64,000 nucleotides of DNA from Streptomyces sp. ACA25 (GCF_028200735.1 NZ_JAQKPV010000008.1:1-64000), one strand, 5' to 3'. Positions 47,132 through 57,292 are shown, counted from the first letter of the stretch. Notes: generated by a model from the letters alone, not told the origin. A program made the numbers and translations.

Positions 47132-48526
47132 TCAGGGGGTGGGAGTGTGAAGTACGTGGTCGCGGGACGCGTGGACCTCGTCGCGCAGGAGAGGCAGGTC
47201 GACGTCGAGGACCTGGCCGTTCCACTTGCGGGGTGCGCCATTGATGAGGACGGCGCTGATGTTGCGGGCGTCGGAGCCCAGCACGACGGTGCCGATCGGG
47301 TCGTTGAGCGGCATGTTGTTGAGGTCCTCGGCCAGGATGACCAGCAGGTCGGCTTTCTTGCCCGGGGTCAGTGAGCCGGTGACGCCGGCCAGGCCGTTGG
47401 TGCGGGCGCCCTGGAGAGTGGCGAAGTCGAGGACATCGTGGGTGGTGATGCGTGCGGGTTCCTGGTCGGTGCCGTGGACGGTGTTGACCGCACGCATCCG
47501 CTGGATGGCGTGCAGGGCCCGCATCTGCGTGAACATGTCGCTGGCCAGCGCCACCTCGACGTCAATGCTCAGGCCGGGGCGGACACCCACCGCCAGGGCC
47601 TCGTCGATCGCGGGGATCGCCGTGTCCAGACCGATCTGGGCGTCCGAGGTCGGGGCCAGCGCGATGGTCGTACCGCTCTCCCCGACCGCCTTCCACGCCG
47701 CCGGGGTCAGGCCGGTGGCATGGATGAGCGTGACGTCCGGGCCGAGGATGCCGTCCTTCTCCCAGTTCAGGATGGCCCGGGAGGAGGTGGCCCCGAGGAC
47801 GGCGTCGACGCTCACACCGATGCCCAGGTCCCTCGCGATGCGGGCCGGCGCGGGCCCGTAGGCGAGGGCGGGCCCGGCGATTTCGTCGGTCGCCAGCGCT
47901 GCCAGACGCAGGGTCAGCAGCTGGTCCTCGCCGGCAAAGTACGTCTCCCTGAGGCGGGTCAGGTCAGCGGGCCACTGCTTGTCCCAGTCACCGAAGTGCG
48001 GGCCCATGGAGGCGTGCACACCGCGAATGCCGGTGTCGAGGAGAGCCTGGACAGCGGCGTCGGAGTGTTCGGCGGTGCGGGAGTTGTGGGAGAAGTCGAG
48101 CATGCAGGTGATGCCGCAGTCGATCGCCGTCAGGGCGGCCAGCTTGGTGCCGACGTACATGTCGTGCGGCCGGTAGACCGTGGCGTAGCCGGCGAGGGTG
48201 GACATCACGTAGGCACCGAGGTCGTCGACGTCCGGCATGATCCGGCGCAGCTGGGTCTCCCAGGCGTGCCGGTGCGTGTCGACGAAGCCGGGAGTGAGGA
48301 CGGTGCCGGCGGCGTCGACGACCACCGCACCGTCCCGGTTCAGGTCAGCGCCGATCGCGGTGATCGTGTCGCCCTCGACGAGCAGATCAGCGGCGTGCAG
48401 GACACCGAGGTCGGGGTCCATGGTGACGAGGGTCGCGCCGGTGAACAGGATGCGCCGCTTCGGGTCGGCGGATCGCCGCTGAAGCTGTTCGAGCACGGCA
48501 GGGTCGGTGGTGTCGCAGATGGCCAC
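47132..48526 (-). CDS. Metal-dependent amidohydrolase (ATZ/TRZ-like)
   Basis: 464 residues from a GTG at 48526 with AGGACC upstream; a longer form would need a poor TTG. Seen: FTGATLVTMDPD, TPGFVDTHRHAWETQLRR (the HxH metal motif), HASMGPHFGDWD, LIHATGLTP, LAPTSDAQIG and the late TQGARTNG-type segment. The family deaminates or hydrolyses cyclic amidines and similar compounds; relatives include the chlorohydrolase/cytosine deaminase group. The substrate is unknown. It is probably cotranscribed with the barrel-less protein. Confidence 0.9.
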   Translation of the reverse strand: MAICDTTDPAVLEQLQRRSADPKRRILFTGATLVTMDPDLGVLHAADLLVEGDTITAIGADLNRDGAVVVDAAGTVLTPGFVDTHRHAWETQLRRIMPDVDDLGAYVMSTLAGYATVYRPHDMYVGTKLAALTAIDCGITCMLDFSHNSRTAEHSDAAVQALLDTGIRGVHASMGPHFGDWDKQWPADLTRLRETYFAGEDQLLTLRLAALATDEIAGPALAYGPAPARIARDLGIGVSVDAVLGATSSRAILNWEKDGILGPDVTLIHATGLTPAAWKAVGESGTTIALAPTSDAQIGLDTAIPAIDEALAVGVRPGLSIDVEVALASDMFTQMRALHAIQRMRAVNTVHGTDQEPARITTHDVLDFATLQGARTNGLAGVTGSLTPGKKADLLVILAEDLNNMPLNDPIGTVVLGSDARNISAVLINGAPRKWNGQVLDVDLPLLRDEVHASRDHVLHTPTP

Positions 48527-48649
48527 GGAAAGGTCCTGTCCGTCATGCCAGGCAGTGGGCCTGTGCGGGGTGGGTGATGACCCCAGCGTCGGCCCGTCCG
48601 ACGGCGCCAACCAGGCCGCCGCTTGCCCAGGTACACCGCACCCTGGCTC

Positions 48650-51526
48650 TCAGGCCTCGGTGCGCGGGCGGGGAACGGCAGTCAGGTCGTCGGCCTGCAC
48701 CCGCAGGTGCAGGTGCTCCCGGGCGTTGAGTGCCTCGATCACGGCCTGGGCCTGCATCTCCTCGGCCCGCGCGCGCTCCTCCCGCCCGAGGCCGCGCAGC
48801 GCGGCGGCCAGCCAGGTGCGCTGCTGGGCCACCGAGTACGGGTCGAACGGCTGCTCTGCGGCGTGGCCGAGTCCGCGGTCCGCCCAGCCGGCCGCCTTCT
48901 CGAACTCCCCGGTCCGCAGGTGGTACTCGGCCAGCAGGCCGGCGGCGAGCGTCCGGGTGTAGGGCAGGCTGGCCTCGGCGTAGCTCGCCGTCAGCAGCCG
49001 GTGGGCCTCCTCCTGATGGCCGAGATGCACATGGCAGCGTGCCAGGTTGTTCTGGAGACTGATCCGCAGCTCCTCCATCCCGGAAGGGGCGGTCCGCAGG
49101 AGAAGGTCCAGCGCACGTTCCGCGAGCTCGACAGCCTCGGTCAGCCGGCCGGACGACCCCAGGCACGGAATCAGGTTGTTCATCGCGGTGACGGCCTCGA
49201 GGTCCTCACCCAGGGAACGGAACAGCGCGACGCTGCGCTGGAGCAGCTGGGCTCCCACCGCCTGCTCCCCCCGCTGGCCGCACACCTTGCCCAGCTGTCC
49301 GAGGACCACGGCCTGGCCGTGCACATCGCTGCGGCGCTCCGCCACTTGCAGCGCGAGGTCGCACAGCTGCTGCTGGGCACCCCAGCTGAGGCGCATCCCG
49401 AAGTAGGACTCCATGGCCCGCGCGGACTCCAGCGCGAAGGAGGAGAGCGGACCGCCGCCCAGCTCGTCGCCCTCGTCGTACTCCGGGGCCGCCAGCCGGC
49501 CGGCGAGGGCCAGCACGTCCTCCAGGGCCTCGTCGGCCCACGGCAGTGACTCGTCGGCGCTGGTGAAGAGCCGGCCCTGCGGGAAGCGTCCCGCTCCGGC
49601 CCGGTAGCGCGCCCGGAAGGACTCGGGGAGCGCCAGCGGCGTGTTGACCCGGTGGAGAGAGCCGAGGTACCAGCCCGCCAGACCGGCCAGGTGGTTCCGG
49701 GTCCGGCTGTCGGACAGCTGGGCGGCCTCGTGCACCGCCGCTGCCCGCACCAGGTCGTGCAGGGTGTGGACACCGGGGCGGGGGCTCGCGGTGATCTGGG
49801 CGTCGGTGAGGCGCTCCAGCGCCTCGGCCGCCTCCTGCCGCGTGCAGCCCGTGACGGCTGCCGCGGAAGCCGGGCTGTAGGACCGGACTGCGGCGATGCC
49901 CAGCAGCGGAAAGACCGCTGCCGCCCGGCGGTCGGCCGGATCCCCGCTCCGCTTCAGCTGGTCGATGCTCACCAGCAGGCTGGCCCGGACGTCGAGATCG
50001 GCGGTCGCCAGCTCCGCGATCCGGCCGCGTTCGTCCCGGAGGACGGCGGTCCAGTCGCTGACGTTCCAGCGAGGCCGCGCGGCCATCCGGGTGGCGATGA
50101 TGCGCAGCGCGAGCGGCAGGTGACCGCAGAGCGTGACCAGCTCTTCCCAGTCCTGGTGCGCGCCGTGTTCCGCGGAGCCCCCGGCCACGTTGCGGACCAG
50201 AGCGACCGCGTCCGAGGTCGTGAGCGTGGACAGGTGCAGGTGACGCCCGCCCTCCATCCGGGTGAGCGCGGAGCGGCTGGTGATCAGGGCCGCGCATCCC
50301 GGCTCGCTGGGGATGAGGGGGCCGGCCTGCGCCTCGTCCAGCGCGTTGTCCAGCAGCACCAGCATGCGCCGGGAGCGGAGCGCCCGGTGGTAGAGCGCGG
50401 CGGCGGCCTCCGTCTCCTGCGGGATTTCCGTCCGGCTGCCGAGCGCGGGCAGCAGACGATGGAGGGCCTCGGTCACCGTCAGCGGGCCGTCGTCCGGATC
50501 CGCTCCGCGCAGGTCCAGGTAGAGCAGACCGTCCGGGAAACGGTGCGCCGCCTCCCGCGCGGCGCGCACCGCGAGCGCCGACTTCCCGACGCCCCCGGGG
50601 CCGTCGATCAGGCAGACCGCGGGGGCCTGCGCCGAGCAGCTCAGCCACTCCCGCAGCCGGGCAAGCTCAACTCCCCGGGCCACGAAGGTGGCGATGCCGG
50701 GCGGGAAGTCCGGGCTGGCCGGCGGACCCGCCGCGGCAGTCGTGGCCGGGTGCTTGTTCTGCGACTGGGGCGGATCCGCGGGCGGGGAGGCCGGCCGGGG
50801 GTCACCTCGCAGGACGGCCTGGTGCAGCTCCCGCAGCTCGTGGCCCGGTTCGATGCCCAGCTCGTCCACGAGCCGTCGGCGCGTCTCCCGGTAGGCGTTC
50901 AGCGCCTCGGCCGTCCGGCCTCCCCGGTGGAGGGCGAGCATCAGCTGTCCGGTGAAGCGCTCCCGCAGGGGGTGCGCGCGGGCCGCCGCCGAGAGCTCGT
51001 CGACCACTGCGGCGTCCTCGCCGAGCCGCAGCTTGAGCGCGAACCGCTCCTCCTGCGCCGCCAGATAGAGCTCCTCCAGGCGCGGTTGCTCGAGCGTCCG
51101 CAGCATGCAGTCACTGAGGTCGGCCAGGGGAGTCCCGCGCCACAGCGACATCGCCGCGTCCAGCAGCGCCACCGCCTCCCCGGGCGCCGCCCGGGACAGC
51201 TCCCGGGCCCGGGCCAGCTCCCGCTGGAACCGGCCGACATCGGTCTCCGCACGGTCCAGGGCCAGCTGGTACCCGCCCGATTCGGTCCGCAGCCGGTCCC
51301 CGCCGATGACCTTGCGCAGGCGCATCACATAGTTCCGCAGCGTGGCGCGGGCGCTGGGCGGCGGGGCGGTCCCCCACAGCTGCTCGGACAGCTCGTCCAC
51401 GGACAGCACCTGGCCAGGGCGCAGGGCGAGCGCGGCGAGCGTCGCGCGCAGCATGGGCGCGGTCACCGGCACCGGTGAGCCGTCATCGACCCGAACCTGG
51501 AGCGGACCCAACAGCCGGATGTCCAA
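48650..51526 (-). CDS. SARP-type regulator with NB-ARC and TPR domains (AfsR-like)
   Basis: 958 residues if the TTG at 51526 is used (DIRLLGPLQV, GGAG nine bases upstream); in-frame ATGs lie up to 25 codons earlier. Domains: winged helix (about 1-95), bacterial transcriptional activation domain (about 100-245), Pro-rich linker, NB-ARC NTPase with the intact loop GPGGVGKSALAV near 310, then TPR-like helices to the end. Large SARPs of this plan activate secondary metabolism in response to phosphorylation or nucleotides. The neighbouring genes are not an evident cluster, so the target is unclear; it lies about 27 kb from the sfa-type operon. Confidence 0.93.
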   Translation of the reverse strand: MDIRLLGPLQVRVDDGSPVPVTAPMLRATLAALALRPGQVLSVDELSEQLWGTAPPPSARATLRNYVMRLRKVIGGDRLRTESGGYQLALDRAETDVGRFQRELARARELSRAAPGEAVALLDAAMSLWRGTPLADLSDCMLRTLEQPRLEELYLAAQEERFALKLRLGEDAAVVDELSAAARAHPLRERFTGQLMLALHRGGRTAEALNAYRETRRRLVDELGIEPGHELRELHQAVLRGDPRPASPPADPPQSQNKHPATTAAAGPPASPDFPPGIATFVARGVELARLREWLSCSAQAPAVCLIDGPGGVGKSALAVRAAREAAHRFPDGLLYLDLRGADPDDGPLTVTEALHRLLPALGSRTEIPQETEAAAALYHRALRSRRMLVLLDNALDEAQAGPLIPSEPGCAALITSRSALTRMEGGRHLHLSTLTTSDAVALVRNVAGGSAEHGAHQDWEELVTLCGHLPLALRIIATRMAARPRWNVSDWTAVLRDERGRIAELATADLDVRASLLVSIDQLKRSGDPADRRAAAVFPLLGIAAVRSYSPASAAAVTGCTRQEAAEALERLTDAQITASPRPGVHTLHDLVRAAAVHEAAQLSDSRTRNHLAGLAGWYLGSLHRVNTPLALPESFRARYRAGAGRFPQGRLFTSADESLPWADEALEDVLALAGRLAAPEYDEGDELGGGPLSSFALESARAMESYFGMRLSWGAQQQLCDLALQVAERRSDVHGQAVVLGQLGKVCGQRGEQAVGAQLLQRSVALFRSLGEDLEAVTAMNNLIPCLGSSGRLTEAVELAERALDLLLRTAPSGMEELRISLQNNLARCHVHLGHQEEAHRLLTASYAEASLPYTRTLAAGLLAEYHLRTGEFEKAAGWADRGLGHAAEQPFDPYSVAQQRTWLAAALRGLGREERARAEEMQAQAVIEALNAREHLHLRVQADDLTAVPRPRTEA

Positions 51527-51709
51527 AAGGAAGCTCCTGCCCGACGTTGACGCCGACAGCGTCCGGTCGGAAATCTTCGCACGCATACTCGCTCGACTCA
51601 AACGTGATGGACCGTGCGGAACCGGTGCATTGCCGCCAGGTGCAGGGGTGTTGACGGACCGTCCTCCGGGCGGCTTGCCCGGGGGCGGTACCGGGGCGGC
51701 GGCCCGGGT

Positions 51710-52848
51710 TCAGCCGACCGGCCAGCTGTGGTCCGGGGTGTCCAGCCAGGCCCGGGTGGACTCGGGAGTGACGGTGAGCCCGAGGCGCTGGTATCCGGGT
51801 GCGCCGTGGGCGGTCCACCAGGTGTGCGCGGCCGTCAGCTCGTCCCACAGCCGGCGCCGTCCGACCTGCCGGACTCGAACGGCGGAGTCGCCGGTGCGGT
51901 GGGTGGCGGAAGCCCAGGCGCTGCCGTCCAGGTCGTACAGCCAGAGGGTGGTTCCGTCCTCGTGTCTCTGCACGGCGTGGGTGGCCCGGGGGATGCGCAG
52001 CCCGGCGACGAAGGGGAAGGGATGCCAGGTCCCCTCCGGCGGCAGCGGACCGGGCGCGGTGCTGTCCGTGACCGGGGCGCCCGGGCCGGTCCGCATGATG
52101 GGCCGGGCCAGGCGCTGGGCGCGGACCTTCATGAACTCCAGCGGTCGCAGGAAGGCGCCCGCAGCGGTGCCGTCGCCGGTGACGGTGAGCCGGACCAGCG
52201 CGTCGCGGTTGCTGTAGTGGGTGCCCCACGGAGCCACGATGAGCCCTCCGGGCGTCACCTGCGCGGGCCAGGCGGACGGGATCTTCCGCAGCCCGACGGT
52301 GGCGAGTATCCGGTCGAACGGTGCCGCGTCCGGGACCCCTCGCATGCCGTCGCCGGTGACGACCCGCGGTGACTGCCCGGCGGCCCGCAGGGCCCGCCGC
52401 GCTGCCTCCGCCACCCCGGGGTCGACTTCGACGCTCGTGACGTGCTGCCGCCGAGCCGGTGGGCCAGCAGGCCGGCGTTCCATCCGGTGCCGGTACCGAT
52501 CTCCAGCACCCGCGTCCCCGCCGTCACGTCCAGCGCGTCCAGCATGGCGACCACCACGGACGGCATGGACGCCGAACTGGTCGGCAGGCTGCCCGGCGCG
52601 GTGCCGGTGTGCCGGCCGTCGTCCCACTGGGAGATGACCGGAACGTCAGCGGCGGCTGCCGCCTGCCAGCGGTCCGGGTCCCGTCCGCGCTCGACGGGCG
52701 TGCTCGTGCCGTCCGTCATGTCGTGGACCCAGATCAACTCCGGCAGGAACAGCGCGCGCGGCAACGCCGCGAAAGCTCCCTGCCAGTCGGTGCCCGCGGC
52801 CGGGCCGGGGGGCCGTTCCCCGAGGGCTCGGCCCGCGGGCAGGGTCAC
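51710..52848 (-). pseudogene. Isoaspartyl O-methyltransferase homologue (PIMT-like) with a frameshift
   Basis: From a GTG at 52848 the N-terminal part reads PRALFLPELIW, a region typical of PIMT homologues, and LEIGTGTGWNAGLLAHRLGG (SAM loop). Near 52450 the frame breaks. The next frame continues at once with HVTSVEVDPGVAEAA and runs to 51710 through FDRILATVGLRKIP and GGLIVAPWGTHY. One missing base (a GGG read as GG) explains the break, and adding it gives exactly 380 codons. The C-terminal extension after about residue 230 is that of PIMT homologues in RiPP clusters. The start overlaps the stop of the 47-residue peptide gene (GTGA). It is either a recent pseudogene or a sequencing error. 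Confidence 0.82.
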
Positions 52849-52988
52849 TTCCCGTCTTCCTTGCGGTGGTCGCCGTCCCCGTCGGGCGGACCACCGTCCG
52901 GCGACGGGGGGTCCTCGGGTGGGGTCCAGGGTGTCCCCGGAGACCCGCCCCCGCTGCCGGCGCCCCCGTCATGATTCCCGTCGTGCAT
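52845..52988 (-). CDS. 47-residue Gly/Pro/Asp-rich peptide, possible RiPP precursor
   Basis: It starts MHDGNHDGG and ends KEDGK, with GGGGAGG ten bases before the ATG. It contains six Asp-Gly steps and is otherwise Gly, Pro and acidic, with one Trp. It overlaps the PIMT-like gene by four bases, so the two are made together. Asp-Gly is the easiest site for aspartimide formation, which PIMT-like enzymes in RiPP clusters promote. A precursor role is inference; it could also be a short leader or a disordered partner. Confidence 0.55.
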   Translation of the reverse strand: MHDGNHDGGAGSGGGSPGTPWTPPEDPPSPDGGPPDGDGDHRKEDGK

Positions 52989-53176
52989 CGCCACCACGCC
53001 TCCCCGCAGATCGCCCGGCTTGCGCCGTAACCCGATGATCCCGACACCACTCGGTGAGGGGAAGGAGAGAAGGTGCGACTACCACCCCCGCAAACAGTTT
53101 CGACGGCGAGACGATGTCTTCCGCGCGACCGCGTCGACCGCCGGCGTACGTGCGCAGGCAGCGGGCCGCTCTGCCG

Positions 53177-53300
53177 TCAGGCTTCCTGCTCGCCGCGCTT
53201 CACGGCCGAGACGAACGACGACCAGCCGTCAGCGGCGAACGCGAAACGGCGGCCACTGTCACACCAAGTACGGTCAGCAGAGAACCAATCCGCGATGTGA
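53177..53300 (-). pseudogene. DUF397-like C-terminal remnant
   Basis: The frame ends CDSGRRFAFAADGWSSFVSAV then KRGEQ, which is the usual tail of DUF397 proteins (D-S, then W-x-x-F-V-x-x-V-K). The expected head with KSSYS and CVEVA is missing; the sequence upstream in the same frame is unrelated. It is probably what is left of an XRE/DUF397 pair. Confidence 0.55.
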
Positions 53301-54113
53301 TACCAGACGGCCGGAGGTCCTCGTCCTGGGCAATCAATTGAGGTGTTACCCCATCCCCCAGGAATGGACGTACCACGACCAGCCAGCCGAAGATCGGCAT
53401 CGCCCACCAAGGAGTACCCTGGGTGATGTGATCAACGACTGGGGATGTCCCTGATAACCGCAACGCCCACTCTGCACCACCCAGATGGCCCAGGCGGGAA
53501 GTCGCAACGGCTATCCGGTTGGCAGGTCGGGATCCGTGAACTGAAGCTCGCTCAACATGCAAGATCGCTCCCCTCATCCCCGGAATCTCCCACGCGCACA
53601 TCACCATAGGCCGATACCAGCACCCAAAGTAGTCGCGCCTCGGGCGTACTTGGACACACTTGGGTAGGGACCCGCGAGAGCTCCTGCACCGGCACCCTTC
53701 GCCGCTCGCAGCGCCTCGATAGCGCGAATGTACGTACCTGGTGCAGAGCTCCTGATGCGCGGAGCAGCATGTCGTCCGCGACGCATGTAACACCCCCACT
53801 GGTACCCGCGATAAGACGTACTTCGCCGCTGCACTTTCTGCTCCACGGCCCAGCCGGGACCCACTGGCCCTGCGACAGCCCCCCAACGCCTGCGCAGCAC
53901 GACACCTGGCCGCTCGAGCGCCGCTTCCAAAGCCTCAGCCGGAACTGCTCATTGCGCCGGCCTCTTCGGCACCGATCGGTATCCGCACTGACGCATGAAC
54001 TCGGCTGCGAACTTCCAGCCCTCTCGGAGGACCGACTCGCTACCGGGTCCTGAGGGCTGCCACCGTCGCTGAGTTGAGTGCGGACGCGGGGTGGGCGCCA
54101 GGTCCCGCGCCGT
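53301..54113. other. Gene-poor stretch
   Basis: About 810 bases with lower GC than the surroundings. All open frames in it are short and have no recognisable motif or ribosome site. I saw no tRNA, rRNA or transposase remnant. It separates the methyltransferase region from the sugar transporter operon. Confidence 0.5.
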
Positions 54114-54986
54114 TCACTTCACGCCTCCTTCGTTGGCGCCGCGGATGAAGTACCGCTGGAAGCAGAAGAACAGCACCGCCACCGGGATGGTGGACAGCAG
54201 CGCCGCGGTGAGTTTGAGGGGGTACTGCGTGCCGCTGCCCAGCCCGCCGGAGACGAAGCGTGCCAGCCCTGTGGTCAGGGTCTCGTACTGGCTGGACTGG
54301 GTGGACACGAGGAAGTGGGTGAACTCGTTCCACGAACCCTGGAAGGAGAGGATGGTGAGGGTGATCAGGGCCGGCCGGGCCATGGGGAGGACCACGGACC
54401 AGTAGATGCGGATGACGCCGGCGCCGTCGATGCGCGCGGCCTCCTCCATTTCGCAGGGGATGGACTCGAAGAACTGCTTCATGATGAAAATGCCCGCGGC
54501 ATCCACGAGTAGGGGCACCACCATCCCGGCGTAGGTGTCGAACATGCCCAGGGAACTGAGCACCAGGAAGCGCGGGATGAGCAGGACGACTCCGGGTACC
54601 GCCAGCACGGCCAGGACCAGCCCGAAGAGCACGTTCCGGCCGCGGAAGCGCAGCCTGGCCAGGGCGTAGCCGGCCATGGAGTTGAAGAGCACACGCCCGG
54701 TCGTGACCAGCACCGCGACCAGGGTGCTGTTCCCCAGCCAGCGCAGGAACGGCACCGAGTCGTCGTCGCTCAGCCCGGCCAGCCGCTCGTAGGCGGCCGT
54801 GCTGGGCGGAGAGGGCATCAGCGTCAGCGGGTTCATCGCCGCGTCGGGGTCGGTCTTGAAGCTGGTGACCAACTGGAGCAGGAACGGCAGCGCGTACAGC
54901 AGTGCCAGCCCGCCGACCAGTGCGTAGCCGAGGCCCCGTGCGACCCGTGGCAGCCGGGGCAGAACCGGCCGGGAGGTTTCGCTCAT
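54114..54986 (-). CDS. Sugar ABC transporter permease (MalG-type)
   Basis: 290 residues, six predicted membrane segments. The EAA loop that contacts the ATPase reads EEAARIDGAGVIRIYWSVVLP. The ending GSWNEFTHFLV followed by IPVAVLFFCFQRYFIRG is typical of carbohydrate-uptake type 1 permeases. Its ATG overlaps the stop of the partner permease (ATGA). No ATPase gene is present, as is usual in Streptomyces, where one MsiK protein serves many sugar importers. Confidence 0.94.
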   Translation of the reverse strand: MSETSRPVLPRLPRVARGLGYALVGGLALLYALPFLLQLVTSFKTDPDAAMNPLTLMPSPPSTAAYERLAGLSDDDSVPFLRWLGNSTLVAVLVTTGRVLFNSMAGYALARLRFRGRNVLFGLVLAVLAVPGVVLLIPRFLVLSSLGMFDTYAGMVVPLLVDAAGIFIMKQFFESIPCEMEEAARIDGAGVIRIYWSVVLPMARPALITLTILSFQGSWNEFTHFLVSTQSSQYETLTTGLARFVSGGLGSGTQYPLKLTAALLSTIPVAVLFFCFQRYFIRGANEGGVK

Positions 54987-56032
54987 CGGGGCCTCCTGGG
55001 TGCGGGGTCCCGCTCCCGCAGCAGCCAGCGCTGCAGGGCGGTCAGGGACAGGATGAGCAGCAACAGGAGGACGGCCATGGCGGCGCCCTGTCCGAACTCG
55101 GCGTTGTCGAAGCCGGCGGAGTAGGAGAGGAAGGCGGGGGTGAGGGTGGTGTTGCCGGGGGCTCCCTGGCCCATCACGTACACCTGGTCGAAAACCTGCC
55201 AGGTCGAGATCAGTCCCAGGGTCAGGACCAGGAAGAGCACCGGCCGCAGCGCGGGGAGTATCACGTGCCACAGCATCCGGCGCCGGTTGACACCGTCGAG
55301 TGCGGCGGCTTCCTCCAGTTCCCGGGAGACGTCCTGCAGCGCAGCCAGGAAGATCAGCATGAACGTGCCCGAGGTGGTCCAGACCGCGAGGATGATCAGG
55401 GTGCACATCGCCACCGACGGGCCGGCCAGCCATTCGTGCCAGCTCAGTCCGAGCAGCGAGTGCTCGGCGAGCAGGCCGCTGGGACGCTCGGGGTCGACCA
55501 CTCCGAGCGCGCCCAGCAGCAGGGAGCCGACACCGCGGGAGTCGGCGAACCAGTTGGGGCCGTCCACCGACAACCAGCCCAGCAGCCTGTTGACGGCCCC
55601 GTTGCCCTGGAAGAGGAAGAGGAAGACCGTGGCGACCGCGATGGAGCTGGTGACCGACGGGAAGTAGAAGGTGGTGCGCAGCAGCCCGCGCCCGCGCAGC
55701 AGCCGCTGGTTGACGATCAGCGCCAGTGTGAGTGCCAGCGCGGTCTGGAGCGGCACGGTGAGCAGGACGTAGAAGAGGTTGTTGCGCAGGGAGGTCGCGA
55801 ACACGGTCCGGTCGAGGCCGTCCTCGGTGAGCAGCCGCCGGTAGTTGTCCAGTCCGACGAAGTCCGCCTGGCCGCTGAGAGGACTGGACTGGCCGTCCCA
55901 GTCAAGCAGGCTGACCCACAGGGCCGTCAGGATCGGGAGCAGCAGGAACACGCCGAGGACGAGGACCATGGGGCTGACGAACAGCCAGCCCCATGCTCCC
56001 TCGCGTGCCCGGGCGGTGGTGGTCCGGAGCAT
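54983..56032 (-). CDS. Sugar ABC transporter permease (MalF-type)
   Basis: 349 residues, six membrane segments with a periplasmic insertion (about 170-220). The EAA loop is EEAAALDGVNRRRMLWHVILP. It forms the heterodimeric channel with the MalG-type permease. It lies 15 bases downstream of the binding-protein gene, in one operon. Confidence 0.94.
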   Translation of the reverse strand: MLRTTTARAREGAWGWLFVSPMVLVLGVFLLLPILTALWVSLLDWDGQSSPLSGQADFVGLDNYRRLLTEDGLDRTVFATSLRNNLFYVLLTVPLQTALALTLALIVNQRLLRGRGLLRTTFYFPSVTSSIAVATVFLFLFQGNGAVNRLLGWLSVDGPNWFADSRGVGSLLLGALGVVDPERPSGLLAEHSLLGLSWHEWLAGPSVAMCTLIILAVWTTSGTFMLIFLAALQDVSRELEEAAALDGVNRRRMLWHVILPALRPVLFLVLTLGLISTWQVFDQVYVMGQGAPGNTTLTPAFLSYSAGFDNAEFGQGAAMAVLLLLLILSLTALQRWLLRERDPAPRRPR

Positions 56033-56047
56033 GGGGGGAAGTCCGCC

Positions 56048-57292
56048 TCAGCGCCCGCGCGCAAGTACCGGTGTGCCGTTGCGCTGGAGATCGGCCAGGA
56101 TCTTGGCCGGTTCCGCGGTGCGAAGCGCCTGGAGATCGGTGTTGAACTGCCGGGCGACCTTCTCGAAGCCGGGCACGGTCACCGGGCCCTGCGCGTACTC
56201 CAGGCCCTCGGCCCAGGCCGCGCTGCCCGGGTGACGGTCGGTGTACTCCTCCAGTGCGGCGGTCCGCGAGGGCATGACCCCGAAGGCGTCGGCGAAGGCG
56301 AGCTGCTGCTCCACCGAGGTGAGGTGGGTGACGAGATCCAGGGCCGCCGCCTGGTGAGGGCTGTCGGCGGCGATGCCCCAGCAGGTGCTGAACGCCAGGG
56401 TGCCGGGGCCGGCCGGTCCGGCCGGGAGCGGCACCACCCGGTGCGGGACGTCGGGGTAGTCGGCCTTCATCGCGCCGTCGATCCAGTTGCCCTCGATGGT
56501 CATCGCGGCGCGGCCGGTGCCGAAGGCCTCGCCGCCCCAGCCCGCGTCGACGTCCTTGGCGAACGCCGCGACCCCCTCGTCCAGCAGGTCCTGCACGAAC
56601 TCCAGGGCCCGGAGGTTCTCCGGGGAGTCGGCGGTCATCTCGCCCTGGGCCGGATCGGTGATCCAGCCCCCTGACTGCTTCATGAACGCGCCGATGCGCT
56701 GGTACTCGTCGGCGAGGACCAGCCCGGTGGTGCCGTCCCCGGTGAGCGTCGAGGCCACCTCGCGCAGTTCGTCCCAGGTGGTCGGATGGTCCTCGTCGGT
56801 GAGCCCGGCGGCCTCCCACACGTCGGTGTTGATGACCAGCCCGAGGGTGGAGACGTCCTTGGGCACGCAGACCAGCTCGTCCTCGTAGGTGAAGGAGGCG
56901 AGCAGCCCTTCGCTGAAGTCACCGGCGTCGGGGTGGTCCTCGCCGTAGGCGAGCAGCGAGCCGCCGCGCGCGTAGTTGGCGAACTGGTCGGAGCCGACGT
57001 AGAAGACGTCCGGGGGCTTGTTGCCGGCGAAGGCCTGGCCGAGCTGCTGGTCCATGTCCTTGGCGACCTCCACGGTCACCTCGTGCCCGGAGCTGTCCTC
57101 GAATGCGGCGGCGGCGGCGCGGACCGCGCGCGTCTCCGCGTCCCCGGAGGTGGCTATCAGCACGGTGAGGTGCTGCTGCGCCGCGTCGCTCTGCTCGGAC
57201 CCGCCGGACGTGCCGGAGGACGAGGAGCAGGCGGTGAGAGCGAGGGACAGCGCCAGAGCACAGCCCAGGGGTGGGGAGAGGCGTCGCGTCAT
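56048..57292 (-). CDS. Sugar-binding lipoprotein of the ABC transporter
   Basis: 414 residues from the ATG at 57292. It has a signal peptide with lipobox LTAC (Cys near 21) followed by a Ser-rich spacer. The rest is a family 1 extracellular solute-binding protein: DVFYVGSDQFANYA, GLVINTDVWEAAGL, PTTWDEL and AFSTCWGIAADS. It should catch an oligosaccharide outside the membrane and deliver it to the two permeases. The adjacent debranching-type enzyme suggests an alpha-glucoside, but this is inference. Confidence 0.93.
   Translation of the reverse strand: MTRRLSPPLGCALALSLALTACSSSSGTSGGSEQSDAAQQHLTVLIATSGDAETRAVRAAAAAFEDSSGHEVTVEVAKDMDQQLGQAFAGNKPPDVFYVGSDQFANYARGGSLLAYGEDHPDAGDFSEGLLASFTYEDELVCVPKDVSTLGLVINTDVWEAAGLTDEDHPTTWDELREVASTLTGDGTTGLVLADEYQRIGAFMKQSGGWITDPAQGEMTADSPENLRALEFVQDLLDEGVAAFAKDVDAGWGGEAFGTGRAAMTIEGNWIDGAMKADYPDVPHRVVPLPAGPAGPGTLAFSTCWGIAADSPHQAAALDLVTHLTSVEQQLAFADAFGVMPSRTAALEEYTDRHPGSAAWAEGLEYAQGPVTVPGFEKVARQFNTDLQALRTAEPAKILADLQRNGTPVLARGR

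Noticed and set aside
48527..48610. N-terminal extension of the amidohydrolase from a TTG
   Set aside because: No ribosome site; the GTG at 48526 has one and gives the usual family length.
53552..54053. Short frames in the gap before the sugar transporter, and a possible tRNA
   Set aside because: No conserved motifs, starts or ribosome sites; no cloverleaf or T-loop sequence could be built.
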